DNA from: Microcaldota archaeon
Lineage (GTDB): Archaea; Micrarchaeota; Micrarchaeia; Micrarchaeales; Micrarchaeaceae
Reading direction: 5' to 3'
Length of the DNA stretch: 64,000 bases
Assembly: GCA_021816895.1 (NCBI GenBank)
Contig: JAKAWW010000001.1
Span: forward strand, 429,067-493,066
A program made the position numbers and the translations under genes. Shown piece by piece: positions 33,916 to 43,038 of the stretch. Within the stretch, counting starts at the first letter, position 1. Every line of letters starts with the position of its first letter. The notes under the pieces were generated by a model, which was given only the letters and a program-made list of their open reading frames with translations, was not told where the DNA came from and searched no databases.

Positions 33916-35130
33916 ATGCCAGACATAATGCACAGCGTGCTAAATATCGGCACGCTGGGCCATATAGACCATGGAAAAACATCAATAACAAGGTCAATAA
34001 CCCATGTGTGGACCGACAAGCACAGCGAGAGCATAAAAAGGAATATGACCATAAAGCTAGGGTATGCAGACGCTATAATAAGGAAGTGCGAAAAATGCGA
34101 AGGCCCTGCTGCTTACACAACCGAAGCAACCTGCACGAAGTGCGGCGGCGAGGCAAAGCCTCTGATGCGCATCTCAATACTTGATTCTCCAGGCCATGAA
34201 ACACTGATGGCAACTGCCATCTCGGCAAGCAGCCTGATCGACGGGATCATTTTTGTCATAGCTGCAAACGAGCCATGCCCGATGCAGCAGACCAAAGAGC
34301 ATCTCATGATAATAAATATACTCGGCATAAAGAATGTCATAATAGCCCAGACAAAGATAGATATTGTAGGCAGCGAAGCAGCAAGGGCGCACTATAAGCA
34401 GATAAAGGAGTTCATAAAAGGCAGCATAATAGAAGATGCGCCAATAGTGCCAGTAATAGCAAACCTAAACATAAACATAGACGTATTGCTCGAGAAAATC
34501 GCAAACATGCCCATACCAAAGCGCGATCTGGACTCCGATCCTGTACTGTACGTAGCAAGATCGTTTGACGTAAACAAGCCAGGCATTGATGTAAGCAACA
34601 TAAAAGGGGGCATACTTGGCGGCTCATTAATAAAAGGCAGGTTGAAGAGTGGAGACAAAATAGAGATACGACCAGGGATAAAATCTGTAAAGACAAAGCG
34701 TGAAACATACGAGCGTGTAGTTACAGTAATAAAGGGTTTGAGCAATGGCACTGACAGCATAGATGAGGCGCTGCCCGGTGGTCTTATCGGCATCGAAACA
34801 GAAATAGATCCGTCATTTACCAAAGCCGATGGCCTGGTGGGTAATGTGGTGGGACATCTGGAAAAATTGCCTCCTGTAGTAAATGCAATAACGATAAGCT
34901 ATACTAAGCTCAACAGGACCGACCTGCAGGAGTCGCAGATAGCCGCAAATGAGCCACTGATACTTGGCGTAGGTACCAATACTGCAATAGGCTACGTGCA
35001 GAAGGTAAAGAAAAACAACATAGAGCTGAGCCTCAAGCACCCTATCTGCGCTGAAAAAGGTATGCGCATCGCTGTGATGAGGAACATTGGGAAAAGATGG
35101 CGCCTTTCAGGCTATGGCATCCTGGTGTGA
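33916..35130 (+). CDS. Translation initiation factor aIF2 gamma
   Basis: GTPase core of the factor that brings initiator tRNA to the ribosome (404 residues). G1 is GHIDHGKTSI and G3 is DSPGHE. The zinc knuckle has Cys 58, 61, 73 and 76. The C-terminal two thirds show the beta-barrel domains (GVGTNTAIGYVQKV). One deviation is the G4 motif, which reads QTKID (residues 145-149), with Thr replacing the expected Asn of NKxD. TKxD is tolerated in some other GTPases, so activity is not excluded. The gene forms a tight pair with eS6. Confidence 0.96.
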   Translation: MPDIMHSVLNIGTLGHIDHGKTSITRSITHVWTDKHSESIKRNMTIKLGYADAIIRKCEKCEGPAAYTTEATCTKCGGEAKPLMRISILDSPGHETLMATAISASSLIDGIIFVIAANEPCPMQQTKEHLMIINILGIKNVIIAQTKIDIVGSEAARAHYKQIKEFIKGSIIEDAPIVPVIANLNINIDVLLEKIANMPIPKRDLDSDPVLYVARSFDVNKPGIDVSNIKGGILGGSLIKGRLKSGDKIEIRPGIKSVKTKRETYERVVTVIKGLSNGTDSIDEALPGGLIGIETEIDPSFTKADGLVGNVVGHLEKLPPVVNAITISYTKLNRTDLQESQIAANEPLILGVGTNTAIGYVQKVKKNNIELSLKHPICAEKGMRIAVMRNIGKRWRLSGYGILV

Positions 35131-35226
35131 ACCAGCCTATGCTAAGCATTCTGTCCATACCTTCCAAAGGAGTGGCTGCAAAACCTATTTATAGCTGAGC
35201 TGCGCAATTGTAATACCGGTGATAGC

Positions 35227-35628
35227 ATAAAGAGATACAGTGTTTTAGATGCTGGAATTATAGACCGCAGACTGGTGGGCATAAGCTCAAAGGCGAAGCT
35301 AAAGACCGCAGTAGACCTGATGCGCAATGCAAGCGTTGGCACAATGCCAGTAGTAGACGGCGAAAAGCTTGTCGGGGTGCTTGACGAGCAGCCACTTCTT
35401 GAATACGCAAAGAAGAACGGGGATGCAATATCAGCAAATGTTGTCGGCGATTTTATGGAGAAGCCATTCTTCATCACGGCAAGCACAAGCGTTGACGAAG
35501 CCATGGACTACGTAATAGCACGGAAAGTGCAACGAGTGCCCGTAGTGGATACCGCTGCCAACATGAATTGCATCGGCATGGTAAGCGCTACTGAGATACT
35601 AAATTTCAAGCTAAAAGAAAAAAACTAG
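35227..35628 (+). CDS. CBS-domain-pair protein, possible AUA start
   Basis: Two CBS motifs that form one nucleotide-binding Bateman module, with TMPVVDGEKLVGVLDE in the first and VQRVPVVDTAANMNCIGMVSATEIL in the second. The only conventional start in frame is GTG 35275, which has no ribosome-binding site and would cut off the first CBS strand and helix (DAGIIDRRLVGIS). Upstream, GGTGAT at 35218-35223 is followed after 3 nt by ATA at 35227, and a TATA box (CTATTTATA near 35185) sits about 30 nt before that. Starting there gives 133 residues and a complete first motif. The function is unknown; such modules usually sense adenosine nucleotides. Confidence 0.75.
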   Translation: MKRYSVLDAGIIDRRLVGISSKAKLKTAVDLMRNASVGTMPVVDGEKLVGVLDEQPLLEYAKKNGDAISANVVGDFMEKPFFITASTSVDEAMDYVIARKVQRVPVVDTAANMNCIGMVSATEILNFKLKEKN

Positions 35629-35695
35629 TAAAAGAAGGTAAATGCCACTTGGGGCCTTGAAGCGAAGCGTGTCCGCCATATGTTCGCAACGCGGT

Positions 35696-35995
35696 TTACC
35701 TTGTTAGGGTTATCTGTATTGCGCTAACCTTGGATCTTGTGCCGTCTTCGTTTGTAAGCTCTTCTGAAGAAGTCCTTATGCTTTTCTCCTTCACGTCAGG
35801 CATGAACCTGTTCTGAACGATTTCCTTGACGTCCACCGCCCTGGATATGGCGTTGCCCCTTGCCTTTATTGTCACTTCATGCTGCCCGCTATTGAATTGG
35901 GTAACTACCGCCAACACATAGTTCATCGTCGGTTTCTTGCCTATGTACACTGTGTTTTCATTTTTGCGTTCTTCGTTTTGTTGTTCCATGTCCAT
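35696..35995 (-). CDS. albA: DNA/RNA-binding protein Alba
   Basis: 99-residue chromatin and RNA-binding protein. The characteristic [21 protein letters not shown] with its basic loop is present, followed by [20 protein letters not shown] and a final strand [14 protein letters not shown] precedes the ATG by 3 nt. The N-terminal ~12 residues are charged and probably disordered. It converges with the CBS gene. A histone gene is also present, so DNA packaging uses both proteins. Confidence 0.95.
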   Translation of the reverse strand: MDMEQQNEERKNENTVYIGKKPTMNYVLAVVTQFNSGQHEVTIKARGNAISRAVDVKEIVQNRFMPDVKEKSIRTSSEELTNEDGTRSKVSAIQITLTR

Positions 35996-36180
35996 GTCAT
36001 CACGTCTGTAAAAGGTTTTTATAGTGCAATATATTGTCTACATTTATTCATTATATATGCCCAGTCCATTATTTAATTCTTTTGCCTATGCGGTTGTCCG
36101 CTTGTGAAGCACACTCCGTTTATGCGTATATGAATGCCAAGAATAAGCATGCTGTAGCTGTCTGCTTTTCCTTGCCAAGG

Positions 36181-37056
36181 CTACTTTTTCTTCGCTAGCT
36201 TCTTGACCAGTTCAAGCTCCTTGCCTGGGTTTATGTCTACGCCCAACTCCTTCAATGTCTGGAATGGATATACTATCGCGATGTCCCTGAGGAGCTTTAC
36301 CTCCTCTTCTATGCCAGCTTCTTTTGCTATCTTCATGTTGAAGTCTATCGTTTTCAGCACTCTCGTTTCGATATTCCTTGTTATCTCTATGATCTCGCTT
36401 TCCGGCATCTGTTTTTCCTGTATCGTGCGCTTCGCCTCCTCGAAGCCCCACTGAGAGAGGCTCTCGCTAGACGAAAAGACCTTGCCGAAAGCCCTCATGT
36501 ATTCTGGCGATACTGAATAGAACACCTTGTACAGTATGAGCCCAAAGGCCTTGGCATATGAATCCCTTAGCACTATGTTTATTGCGACAAGCCTCTTTGG
36601 CCAGGTATCAAGGGTGCTTATATATTCGAATATTTCATTTATGTGCTTGTCTGGCTCGCTTACTTTGTACCCTATCCCCTCTATGAGGTTCTTTATCGCT
36701 ACTGCGTGCTTCGCCTCAATGCTCGAAAGCTCATTTGCATACTGCATGTACCTTGTATCGTATCCTATTGGCGATACTGCCCACTTCTTAGCTAGCTTGG
36801 CCATCATGTCCTGTTCGTAGAATGTCGCATTGAGCACTTTGAGCAGAGAGCTAAGCTTGAGCTCCAGCCCGTTGGGAAGCACCACGCGGTCGCTAGTCAC
36901 TGCACCTTTCTTGCGCTTTGTCTCTATGAAGCTCATTGCAAACTTTATCGTCTTGAGTGGGTTTCTCCTTGCGTATTTCATCGCATATGGCACTACCCAT
37001 GGTGGCACATTGTATTTTTTCAATATCGTATTTATCAGATTATTGACGCTTTCCAC
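36181..37056 (-). CDS. All-helical protein, possibly ferritin-like, unrecognised
   Basis: About 291 residues, predicted almost entirely helical. Residues ~105-135 contain YANELSSIEAKHAVAIKNLIEG, an Ex(2)H arrangement reminiscent of metal-binding ferritin-like four-helix bundles, and a later helix pair around FSSSESLSQWGFEEAKRTI could supply a second half. The evidence for metal binding is thin. The start is placed at GTG 37056, after an AGGGGTA site, because the TATA-like AATTATTTA near 37100 would put the ATG at 37089 upstream of transcription. No neighbour suggests a role. Confidence 0.6.
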   Translation of the reverse strand: MESVNNLINTILKKYNVPPWVVPYAMKYARRNPLKTIKFAMSFIETKRKKGAVTSDRVVLPNGLELKLSSLLKVLNATFYEQDMMAKLAKKWAVSPIGYDTRYMQYANELSSIEAKHAVAIKNLIEGIGYKVSEPDKHINEIFEYISTLDTWPKRLVAINIVLRDSYAKAFGLILYKVFYSVSPEYMRAFGKVFSSSESLSQWGFEEAKRTIQEKQMPESEIIEITRNIETRVLKTIDFNMKIAKEAGIEEEVKLLRDIAIVYPFQTLKELGVDINPGKELELVKKLAKKK

Positions 37057-37138
37057 ATCTACTACCCCTATGCATAATGGCAAAAACATTCTAAATAATT
37101 ATTGTTTTTGCCTCTGCAAGCTGCTTCCATGTATGCAG

Positions 37139-38731
37139 CTACTTCTTCTGTTTTGTGCCTGCCTTTTTCCTGCTTCTTGCAAATATCCATATTGCTGCTA
37201 TGACTACTATTATGACTATTGCTTCCACTGCGTCAGTGCTGCCTTGACCTGCTCCTTTTTCAACCATTGCGAAATAATTTTCTGAAGAGGAAAACGCCTG
37301 GTTTGCACTTCCGTTAGGCTGCGTCCACTGCTCGTATAACGTGACAGGATAGCTTCCTCCTTTGGACTGCTGGTCTATGCTTACATAAAATGTCACATTA
37401 GCTTGCTGCCCTGGCGCAATGCTGCCTATATACGCATTTGGCGTGACTGGGGTTATCGGGTACACTGTCTGCAATGAGAAAGACACCTGCTGCGCCTGCT
37501 CGTTACCAGTATTCTTTACCGTAAAAGTAAGCGGCACATATGTGGCCCCTGGTGTTAGCGTGCCGTACTCTGCAGTCACGTTGAAGGCAGCAGAGCTCTG
37601 CAATGTTATTGGCATGTATGCCAGGTTTATCGTGCTGTTTTGGTAGTTCGCGCTCACGTACTTTATCGCAACAGGCAAGCTATATGTGCTCTGATTTAGC
37701 CCCTTGTGGGCGCTCACGAAAAGCTGCTCTGTCTGCGCTGATCCTGCTGGCAGCTCGCTTATGTAGAAGCTCGATACGCTGCCAAGCCCTATCGCGCTGG
37801 TGTTGTAAAAGCTTACACTAACATTCCTTGCAAGTCCCATCCCTGTGTTTTGGATTGCTATCTGCAGCGTCTGATTGCCGCCTGGATAAAGATTCTGCGG
37901 CAATGCGTTCTCCAATGTAACAACAATATTGGGCCTTTCAACTACAACATTGAGCATTATGCTCTCGTTTTTCTCTATTATTGCTCCGGACTGCGCTGTA
38001 TACATTATTGTCGCATTTATCGGGTATGTTCCATTCCTTATATATTGCGATGCAAGGAGCATTGCCGAAAATTGGCTCATGCCGCCTGCCTGGATATTGC
38101 CAAGGTCAAAAGTCATAGGCCCAACTGGTGTGAAGTACGTGGAGTTGTGAATGGTAATGTTAACATTTTGTGAAGGGCCGCTGCCGCCGTTCTCCACTAT
38201 TGATGTAAGTTCAAAATCCTGGCCTGGTACTATCTGTGCTGGGGATGCACTTATCCCTATGTTGGGCATCCCGTATACGTAAAAGCTTATTGGCATTACC
38301 GATTCTGCAGGGGCGCTTGTGCTAGAGGTGCCTTCTGTCTGCGTTGTTTCATACGTGGCCAGGACGTCTATGGTATACTCGCCTGACGGCGTAGTGGATG
38401 GCACATGGAAGGTGTACTTGAAGCTGTTGTAGCCTATGCCCCCGAACAATCCTGTTCCTATTGCATTTATGAGGAACGTATATGTCGGAGATACGTTTAT
38501 GAGCGGATTCTGCGCCGTCAGCTGCAAATTCACATTGTTGAGATTGTTGGAATAGCTATTGTAAAGCTGGAACGTTATCGTGACATTGCTGCCTGACGTT
38601 ACCGGCTGTGGGTATATCCCAACATTTACCAACGATAGCGCGCCGCTCGCGCCTGAGGTTTGCCCAAATGTTAAGGGCACCGAGAGTGCTATTGCCAGTG
38701 ACACAATCCATATCATGCTTTTAGTTTTCAT
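37139..38731 (-). CDS. Exported COG1361-type S-layer-like protein (CARDB/NEW3 repeats)
   Basis: 530 residues with a signal peptide (MIWIVSLAIALSVPLTFGQ), a long beta-rich exterior and a C-terminal membrane helix (AVEAIVIIVVIAAIWIFA) with a basic tail. The exterior has repeated Ig-like units, each with an N-x-G/N-T-G pattern (QNTGMGLARNVSVSF, KNTGNEQAQQVSFSL), typical of CARDB/NEW3 domains. Many NxS/T sites suggest glycosylation. The start ATG 38731 follows AGTGGT. It lies 8 nt after the ABC permease stop. COG1361 proteins linked to ABC-2 transporters probably act as the outer partner of the pump. Confidence 0.85.
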   Translation of the reverse strand: MKTKSMIWIVSLAIALSVPLTFGQTSGASGALSLVNVGIYPQPVTSGSNVTITFQLYNSYSNNLNNVNLQLTAQNPLINVSPTYTFLINAIGTGLFGGIGYNSFKYTFHVPSTTPSGEYTIDVLATYETTQTEGTSSTSAPAESVMPISFYVYGMPNIGISASPAQIVPGQDFELTSIVENGGSGPSQNVNITIHNSTYFTPVGPMTFDLGNIQAGGMSQFSAMLLASQYIRNGTYPINATIMYTAQSGAIIEKNESIMLNVVVERPNIVVTLENALPQNLYPGGNQTLQIAIQNTGMGLARNVSVSFYNTSAIGLGSVSSFYISELPAGSAQTEQLFVSAHKGLNQSTYSLPVAIKYVSANYQNSTINLAYMPITLQSSAAFNVTAEYGTLTPGATYVPLTFTVKNTGNEQAQQVSFSLQTVYPITPVTPNAYIGSIAPGQQANVTFYVSIDQQSKGGSYPVTLYEQWTQPNGSANQAFSSSENYFAMVEKGAGQGSTDAVEAIVIIVVIAAIWIFARSRKKAGTKQKK

Positions 38732-38739
38732 TTTACCAC

Positions 38740-39861
38740 TTATTGTAGAGTATTTTTTAGAGCCTTGAAGCTCAGAATTATCATTGCAATGGCGAATGCG
38801 CCAAGTATGCTGAAATCTACCAGTATCGCACCTGTGGGATAGAAGCCGTAAAGCATCACGTCCCTTATGCCGTTGGTAGCATATGTCAACGGGTCTATCT
38901 GGCTCAGTGGATACAGCCACGAAGGCAATGAGCTAGTAGGGAAGAAGGCGCCGGATATGAACCATAGCGGGAGTATGACAGCATTTGTTATTATAGAATA
39001 TATCTCTATCTTGGGCATCCTAGTAGCAAGCAGCAAGGAAAGCCCGCTAAAGCCTATGCTCACCATTATTACTAGGGCGTATACCCAGCCGAGGCCGAAT
39101 ATCGTTCCAGCAAAAGTGGCTCCGTCAAGGATGCCAAGCGCAAGTGCGATTGTTGCGTTTATGAGCGAAAGTACAATTGTATAGAACATCTTGCCAACTA
39201 TTATTGACCGCTTGCTTATCGGTGCTATGAGGAACGCCTTGAGGTATCCGAGCTGCCTGTCTGTTATTATCGACATGCCCCCTCCGAACATGGCGCCGAA
39301 CACTGATACCATGATTATTATTCCTGCAATGAGAAAACTCTTGTAGCTCACGCTCGTTGCAAAAGTTGGATCCTGTGAAACGTTCGACTGCTGTGCTGCA
39401 GGCTCATTTTGCACTATTGCCGCTCTGCTCAAAGGAGTGGCGAAGCCCTGTGCTATCGATGTTATGGTTTGAAGCGATGCCCCAAGGTTTATGAAATTGT
39501 TGCTATAGTAAAGGTATACACTAGGGGTGCCCTTCGGGAATGAAGGCATTATTGTGACAACAACGTACGCCTTGTTGTTCTTCAGCAGCTGTATTGCTGC
39601 TGCTTGGTCCGTAACGCCAACAACCTTCAAGTAGTGAGATGCCTGAAGCGCGCTTACGAACTGCATCGATTGGGTATTGGTTGCATAGTTGACCACCGCT
39701 ATGCTTGTGCTGCCTACCGTGGTATTTCCCAGATTGCCAAGGAAAAGTATCAATGTCAAAGGGAATATTATCGACCTGATGATATTTGCCCTGATGTTGC
39801 TTCTGAATATGAGCATTTCGCGCACGAAGAGCGCATAAGTGTCATTCCAGAAGTTGCTCAT
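38740..39861 (-). CDS. ABC-2 type transporter permease
   Basis: 373 residues with the ABC-2 membrane layout. There is one N-terminal membrane helix (NIIRSIIFPLTLILFLGNLG), a large exterior domain of about 130 residues, then five more helices near residues 185-370, including a GISGLSLLLATRMPK-like loop and the ending AIAMIILSFKALKNTLQ. It pairs with the ATPase encoded 10 nt upstream; together they would export a drug, lipid or polymer. Substrate unknown. Confidence 0.9.
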   Translation of the reverse strand: MSNFWNDTYALFVREMLIFRSNIRANIIRSIIFPLTLILFLGNLGNTTVGSTSIAVVNYATNTQSMQFVSALQASHYLKVVGVTDQAAAIQLLKNNKAYVVVTIMPSFPKGTPSVYLYYSNNFINLGASLQTITSIAQGFATPLSRAAIVQNEPAAQQSNVSQDPTFATSVSYKSFLIAGIIIMVSVFGAMFGGGMSIITDRQLGYLKAFLIAPISKRSIIVGKMFYTIVLSLINATIALALGILDGATFAGTIFGLGWVYALVIMVSIGFSGLSLLLATRMPKIEIYSIITNAVILPLWFISGAFFPTSSLPSWLYPLSQIDPLTYATNGIRDVMLYGFYPTGAILVDFSILGAFAIAMIILSFKALKNTLQ

Positions 39862-39871
39862 GTTATCCCCT

Positions 39872-40852
39872 CTACCTGAACCTCATCTGTGCTCTTGAAT
39901 TCTTCATTTCACCAGTTTCGTCTCTTATTGTGCTGCCTGTAAGCTTCATGAATACGTCATCGAGTGTAGGCAGGTGCATGCTGATTGCAAGCACTGGTAT
40001 CTTGTTTTTGTTAAGCGCATCAGATATCCTTCTTATTGTACCAAGAGGATCTTTCTTTATGTTTGCAGTAACCTTGTCTGCCTTTATTTCAGGGGCTACG
40101 CCGCTCACCTCTTTCACGATGACAGAGACTTTCTGCGCAAACTTCTCTTCGGTAACAACTTCAAGTATATTTTCACCCACTATCCTCTTTATCTCGGAAT
40201 TGGTCCCCATTGCTATTATCTTTCCGTGGTCTATTATTGCAAGCCTATCGCACAGAGCATCTGCTTCCTCAAGGTACTGTGTTGTCAATATGGTCGTGAT
40301 GCCCAATGAGTGCAGGTGCCTTATGTGGCTCCACATCTGCGCCCTGTTCTGTATGTCAAGCCCTGTTGTTGGCTCGTCAAGTATCAATAGCTTGGGCTCG
40401 TGAATCAGTGTCTTTACAAGAAGCAGCCTCCTCTGCATTCCACCGGAGAATGTGCCCGCCTTTTTGTCAGCGAATTCGGTAAGCTGTGCCTCCTTCAGCG
40501 CCTCTGCCACTCTCTCATCGGTTTCGCTCTTGCTCAAATGGTAAAGCTTGGCAAAAAGTTCAAGGTTCTGCCTTGCTGTGAGGTCGGCTTCTACAACCGT
40601 TTCCTGCGTCATTAGCCCTATAAGCTGCTTAAGCTCGGTGCCGTGCCTTGAAATATCTAGGCCGTTTATGAATACGCTGCCAGAAGTAGCCTTAAGCAAT
40701 CCAATCATTATGTTGAGCGTCGTGGTTTTGCCAGCGCCGTTTGGGCCCAAGATGCCAAATATCTCCCCCCTCTTTACATTGAAGCTTATGTCATTTACTG
40801 CTGCGAACTCGCCAAATTTTTTTACAAGATCCCTGACTTCTACAAACTCCAT
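39872..40852 (-). CDS. ABC transporter ATP-binding protein (DrrA-like)
   Basis: 326-residue ABC ATPase. Walker A is GPNGAGKTT near residue 37, the signature is FSGGMQRRL, Walker B is LLILDEPTTGLD, and the switch region is ILTTQYLEEADAL. A C-terminal extension of about 100 residues, with the DVFMKLTG motif, is typical of the DrrA/NodI subfamily that pairs with ABC-2 permeases. It begins 3 nt after the PadR-like regulator, and regulator, ATPase, permease and COG1361 protein form one operon. Confidence 0.94.
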   Translation of the reverse strand: MEFVEVRDLVKKFGEFAAVNDISFNVKRGEIFGILGPNGAGKTTTLNIMIGLLKATSGSVFINGLDISRHGTELKQLIGLMTQETVVEADLTARQNLELFAKLYHLSKSETDERVAEALKEAQLTEFADKKAGTFSGGMQRRLLLVKTLIHEPKLLILDEPTTGLDIQNRAQMWSHIRHLHSLGITTILTTQYLEEADALCDRLAIIDHGKIIAMGTNSEIKRIVGENILEVVTEEKFAQKVSVIVKEVSGVAPEIKADKVTANIKKDPLGTIRRISDALNKNKIPVLAISMHLPTLDDVFMKLTGSTIRDETGEMKNSRAQMRFR

Positions 40853-40855
40853 GAT

Positions 40856-41227
40856 TTATACCTTGAGTATCTTTTTTATGTTCCTTACCGCACCTTCGAA
40901 GTTTTCCTTTATGTCTGCTATGCTCTTCCTGCCCTCTTTGGTCAGCGTATAATAATTCCTTATCCTGCTGCCTACCTTTTTTTGCGAAACCTTTATGTAG
41001 CCGTCTTTGCTGAGGGCATTTATTGCGTTATAGATATCGCTCTTCAGCTTTCGCTTGTCGTTGCAAAAGAACCGGATCTGCGGTATCTTGTCCACTTCCT
41101 TAAGTAGCTTGTATGCGTATATATCTTCTGTGCTCACTTTCTTCAATACTATAAACTTTATGAGCATGTGCTTGAACTCGCTGTCTACATATTTGCGGTA
41201 TTTTGCCGTATCTGCATTGCCCTTCAT
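40856..41227 (-). CDS. PadR-like winged-helix transcriptional regulator
   Basis: 123 residues. The winged helix is seen in LLKEVDKIPQIRFF...KSDIYNAINALSKDGYIKVSQ, followed by a wing and YYTLTKEGRKSIADIKENF, the classic end of PadR/MarR-type domains with a C-terminal helix for dimerisation. ATG 41227 follows GGTGGTAAG. It is the first gene of the ABC transporter operon and probably represses it; an inverted repeat in the promoter (41291-41308) is the likely operator. Confidence 0.88.
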   Translation of the reverse strand: MKGNADTAKYRKYVDSEFKHMLIKFIVLKKVSTEDIYAYKLLKEVDKIPQIRFFCNDKRKLKSDIYNAINALSKDGYIKVSQKKVGSRIRNYYTLTKEGRKSIADIKENFEGAVRNIKKILKV

Positions 41228-41274
41228 GATCTTACCACCATTGGATAGCATGTCTCCTGCTATATACTCTAAAA

Positions 41275-41308
41275 TAGTTTAAAATTAATATAGTTTAATA
41301 TAAAACTA
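41275..41308. promoter_or_regulatory. Candidate operator for the PadR-like regulator
   Basis: TAGTTT-AATATA-AAACTA (41291-41308) is a perfect inverted repeat, and a third half-site TAGTTT lies 16 nt away at 41275-41280. The cluster overlaps the AT-rich promoter of the PadR-ABC operon, 48-81 nt from the regulator start. This fits autoregulation by a PadR dimer; binding is inferred, not shown. Confidence 0.5.
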
Positions 41309-41320
41309 AAATATTTAAAC

Positions 41321-41339
41321 ATTGCTAAAAAAAAGCAAT
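41321..41339 (-). terminator. Terminator after dnaG
   Basis: ATTGCT/AGCAAT 6-bp stem. On the minus strand the loop and inner stem contain an uninterrupted run of T, just after the dnaG stop at 41347. It separates dnaG from the PadR-ABC operon on the same strand. T-rich tracts are the usual archaeal termination signal. Confidence 0.5.
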
Positions 41340-41346
41340 ACTAAAA

Positions 41347-42798
41347 TCAGAGCGTGCCCTGCTCATTCGTGTACAAAACCATGTTGTCATACTGATGCAT
41401 CAGCTGCCCTGCACGTATGCCGTAAATGGCTTTTACCCCTACTTTGCTTGCCAGCTCTACAAGCCTTTGTGTTATTATGCCGTCAAAAACTATGGTTTGC
41501 ACAGTCGAAGAATCCTGGACTGACTGTATAAGCTCCCTTATCGGTATCTCCTTAAGCAGGTTTCCAGAGCTGTCGTACAGCCTCCCACGCAGCGTGTTAT
41601 GAAGTTCTGCAAGTGCGTCTATATATCTCTTCTGTGCCTCATTGCCTTTGCTCATTGCCGGTATTGATTCTATGCCTTGCTTGCCCACGTCTTCTATAGG
41701 GGCAAGGCCGAGCTCTTCTGCTTTAGGCGCTTCAGTAGGTATATTGGGCTTTGCTCCCTCTTTGGCTTGTCCATTGCCGGCAAGGTTCGAAGGTTCATAA
41801 AGCCTTCTTGTTATGGCTCCAGGGCTTAAAATCTCTGGGCTCTGAACATGCTGTTCTCTCTGCATTGGTGGATTTTGCTGCATGTCACGGCCCATCTCAT
41901 GTGGCCTGTCATGCCTGTACTGCCTGTTAGTGTTGTTTGGGTTGTTCCTGTTTTCCATCTCCTTCTCCTTTATGAGGTATTGCTCGATCGGCATGCGCGA
42001 TCTGAGCGATTTTATTATATCCTTCCTTGTTAATTCTTCGACCTCCCTGCCGCTGGGCGCCTTTGCAATGTAGTCTATATCGCATGCGCTTAGTATACCC
42101 CTTATTATCATGTCGCCTCCCCTATCTCCGTCTACGAAAAGCGTCGTGTCCTTGGATTTTGTCAGTTCAGTGATCGTTTTGGGTATGCTGCCTGTTGCTC
42201 CGCCTATGGCAATGCAATTAGTTATGTCGTTCTTAAGCAGGTTTATCACATCAGCTCTGCCCTCAACTAGCACAATCTCGTTGCTTGAAGCGATATCAGG
42301 CCCGGCAGGCAGGTTTTCAGGGCCGTACGTGCCAATTGCGCTTGCCTTTACATCTACTTCAACGAGTTCGCTTAGCTCCTTGCTGTCAGGGATCTCTGTA
42401 TTTATAAGAGTCTTGAGCAGCTCCTTGGCCCTATTTATGACCTTCTTCCTCTTTTCGTCTCTTGTGTCCTCTATCTTTTCAACCTTGAGCGACGTGTCGA
42501 AAGGCCCCACCCTATCAACCGATTCTATCGCAGCTGCAAGTATGCACGTTTCGACCCTTCCAAGTGAAGACGGCAGGTAGAGCTTACCGTATGTCTTGTT
42601 TTGAGTTGTAGCTGCTTCTATCTCTATCCTTCCTATCTTTCCGCTCTTCTGCAGTTCGCGCAGGTCTAATGCGCCGCCAAGAAGACCTTCAGTCTGCCCG
42701 AAAACCGCTCCTATTATATCTGGCTTCTCAACAAGCCCAGATATCTCAAATCTGCATGTTACCATGTATTTTACTACGTCAATGTAAGTCTTTGCCAT
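41347..42798 (-). CDS. dnaG: DnaG-type primase
   Basis: Archaeal DnaG homolog (483 residues), reported in other archaea to associate with the exosome and with RNA turnover. The Toprim core shows EIVLVEGRADVINLL and TLFVDGDRGGD, preceded by an N-terminal domain with QTEGLLG and LRELQKSGKIGRIEI. Residues ~295-345 form a low-complexity linker rich in Asn, Gln, Pro and Met (ENRNNPNNTNRQYRHD), then a C-terminal domain. ATG 42798 follows GTGATT at 3-nt spacing. About 240 nt upstream of it hold no gene that I can see. Confidence 0.94.
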   Translation of the reverse strand: MAKTYIDVVKYMVTCRFEISGLVEKPDIIGAVFGQTEGLLGGALDLRELQKSGKIGRIEIEAATTQNKTYGKLYLPSSLGRVETCILAAAIESVDRVGPFDTSLKVEKIEDTRDEKRKKVINRAKELLKTLINTEIPDSKELSELVEVDVKASAIGTYGPENLPAGPDIASSNEIVLVEGRADVINLLKNDITNCIAIGGATGSIPKTITELTKSKDTTLFVDGDRGGDMIIRGILSACDIDYIAKAPSGREVEELTRKDIIKSLRSRMPIEQYLIKEKEMENRNNPNNTNRQYRHDRPHEMGRDMQQNPPMQREQHVQSPEILSPGAITRRLYEPSNLAGNGQAKEGAKPNIPTEAPKAEELGLAPIEDVGKQGIESIPAMSKGNEAQKRYIDALAELHNTLRGRLYDSSGNLLKEIPIRELIQSVQDSSTVQTIVFDGIITQRLVELASKVGVKAIYGIRAGQLMHQYDNMVLYTNEQGTL

Positions 42799-43038
42799 TT
42801 CAATCACTTATATGGCAATGGCTATAGGAGAAGATTCCTGCTTTTAGCTTTCCATGCGCTGTAATTCCGCAAATTTGTCAACAAATGCAGAAACAATCAT
42901 ATTACAAGTATAACTGAAAGCCATAAAGTATAACCTTTTGCCTATCCATTGCTATAATACTATTCATTATATAAAAATAAAAAGGTATCGCATCACCCTG
43001 CTAGCAGCAAAAATCTGTTGCCACACCAGGTAGCTAAA

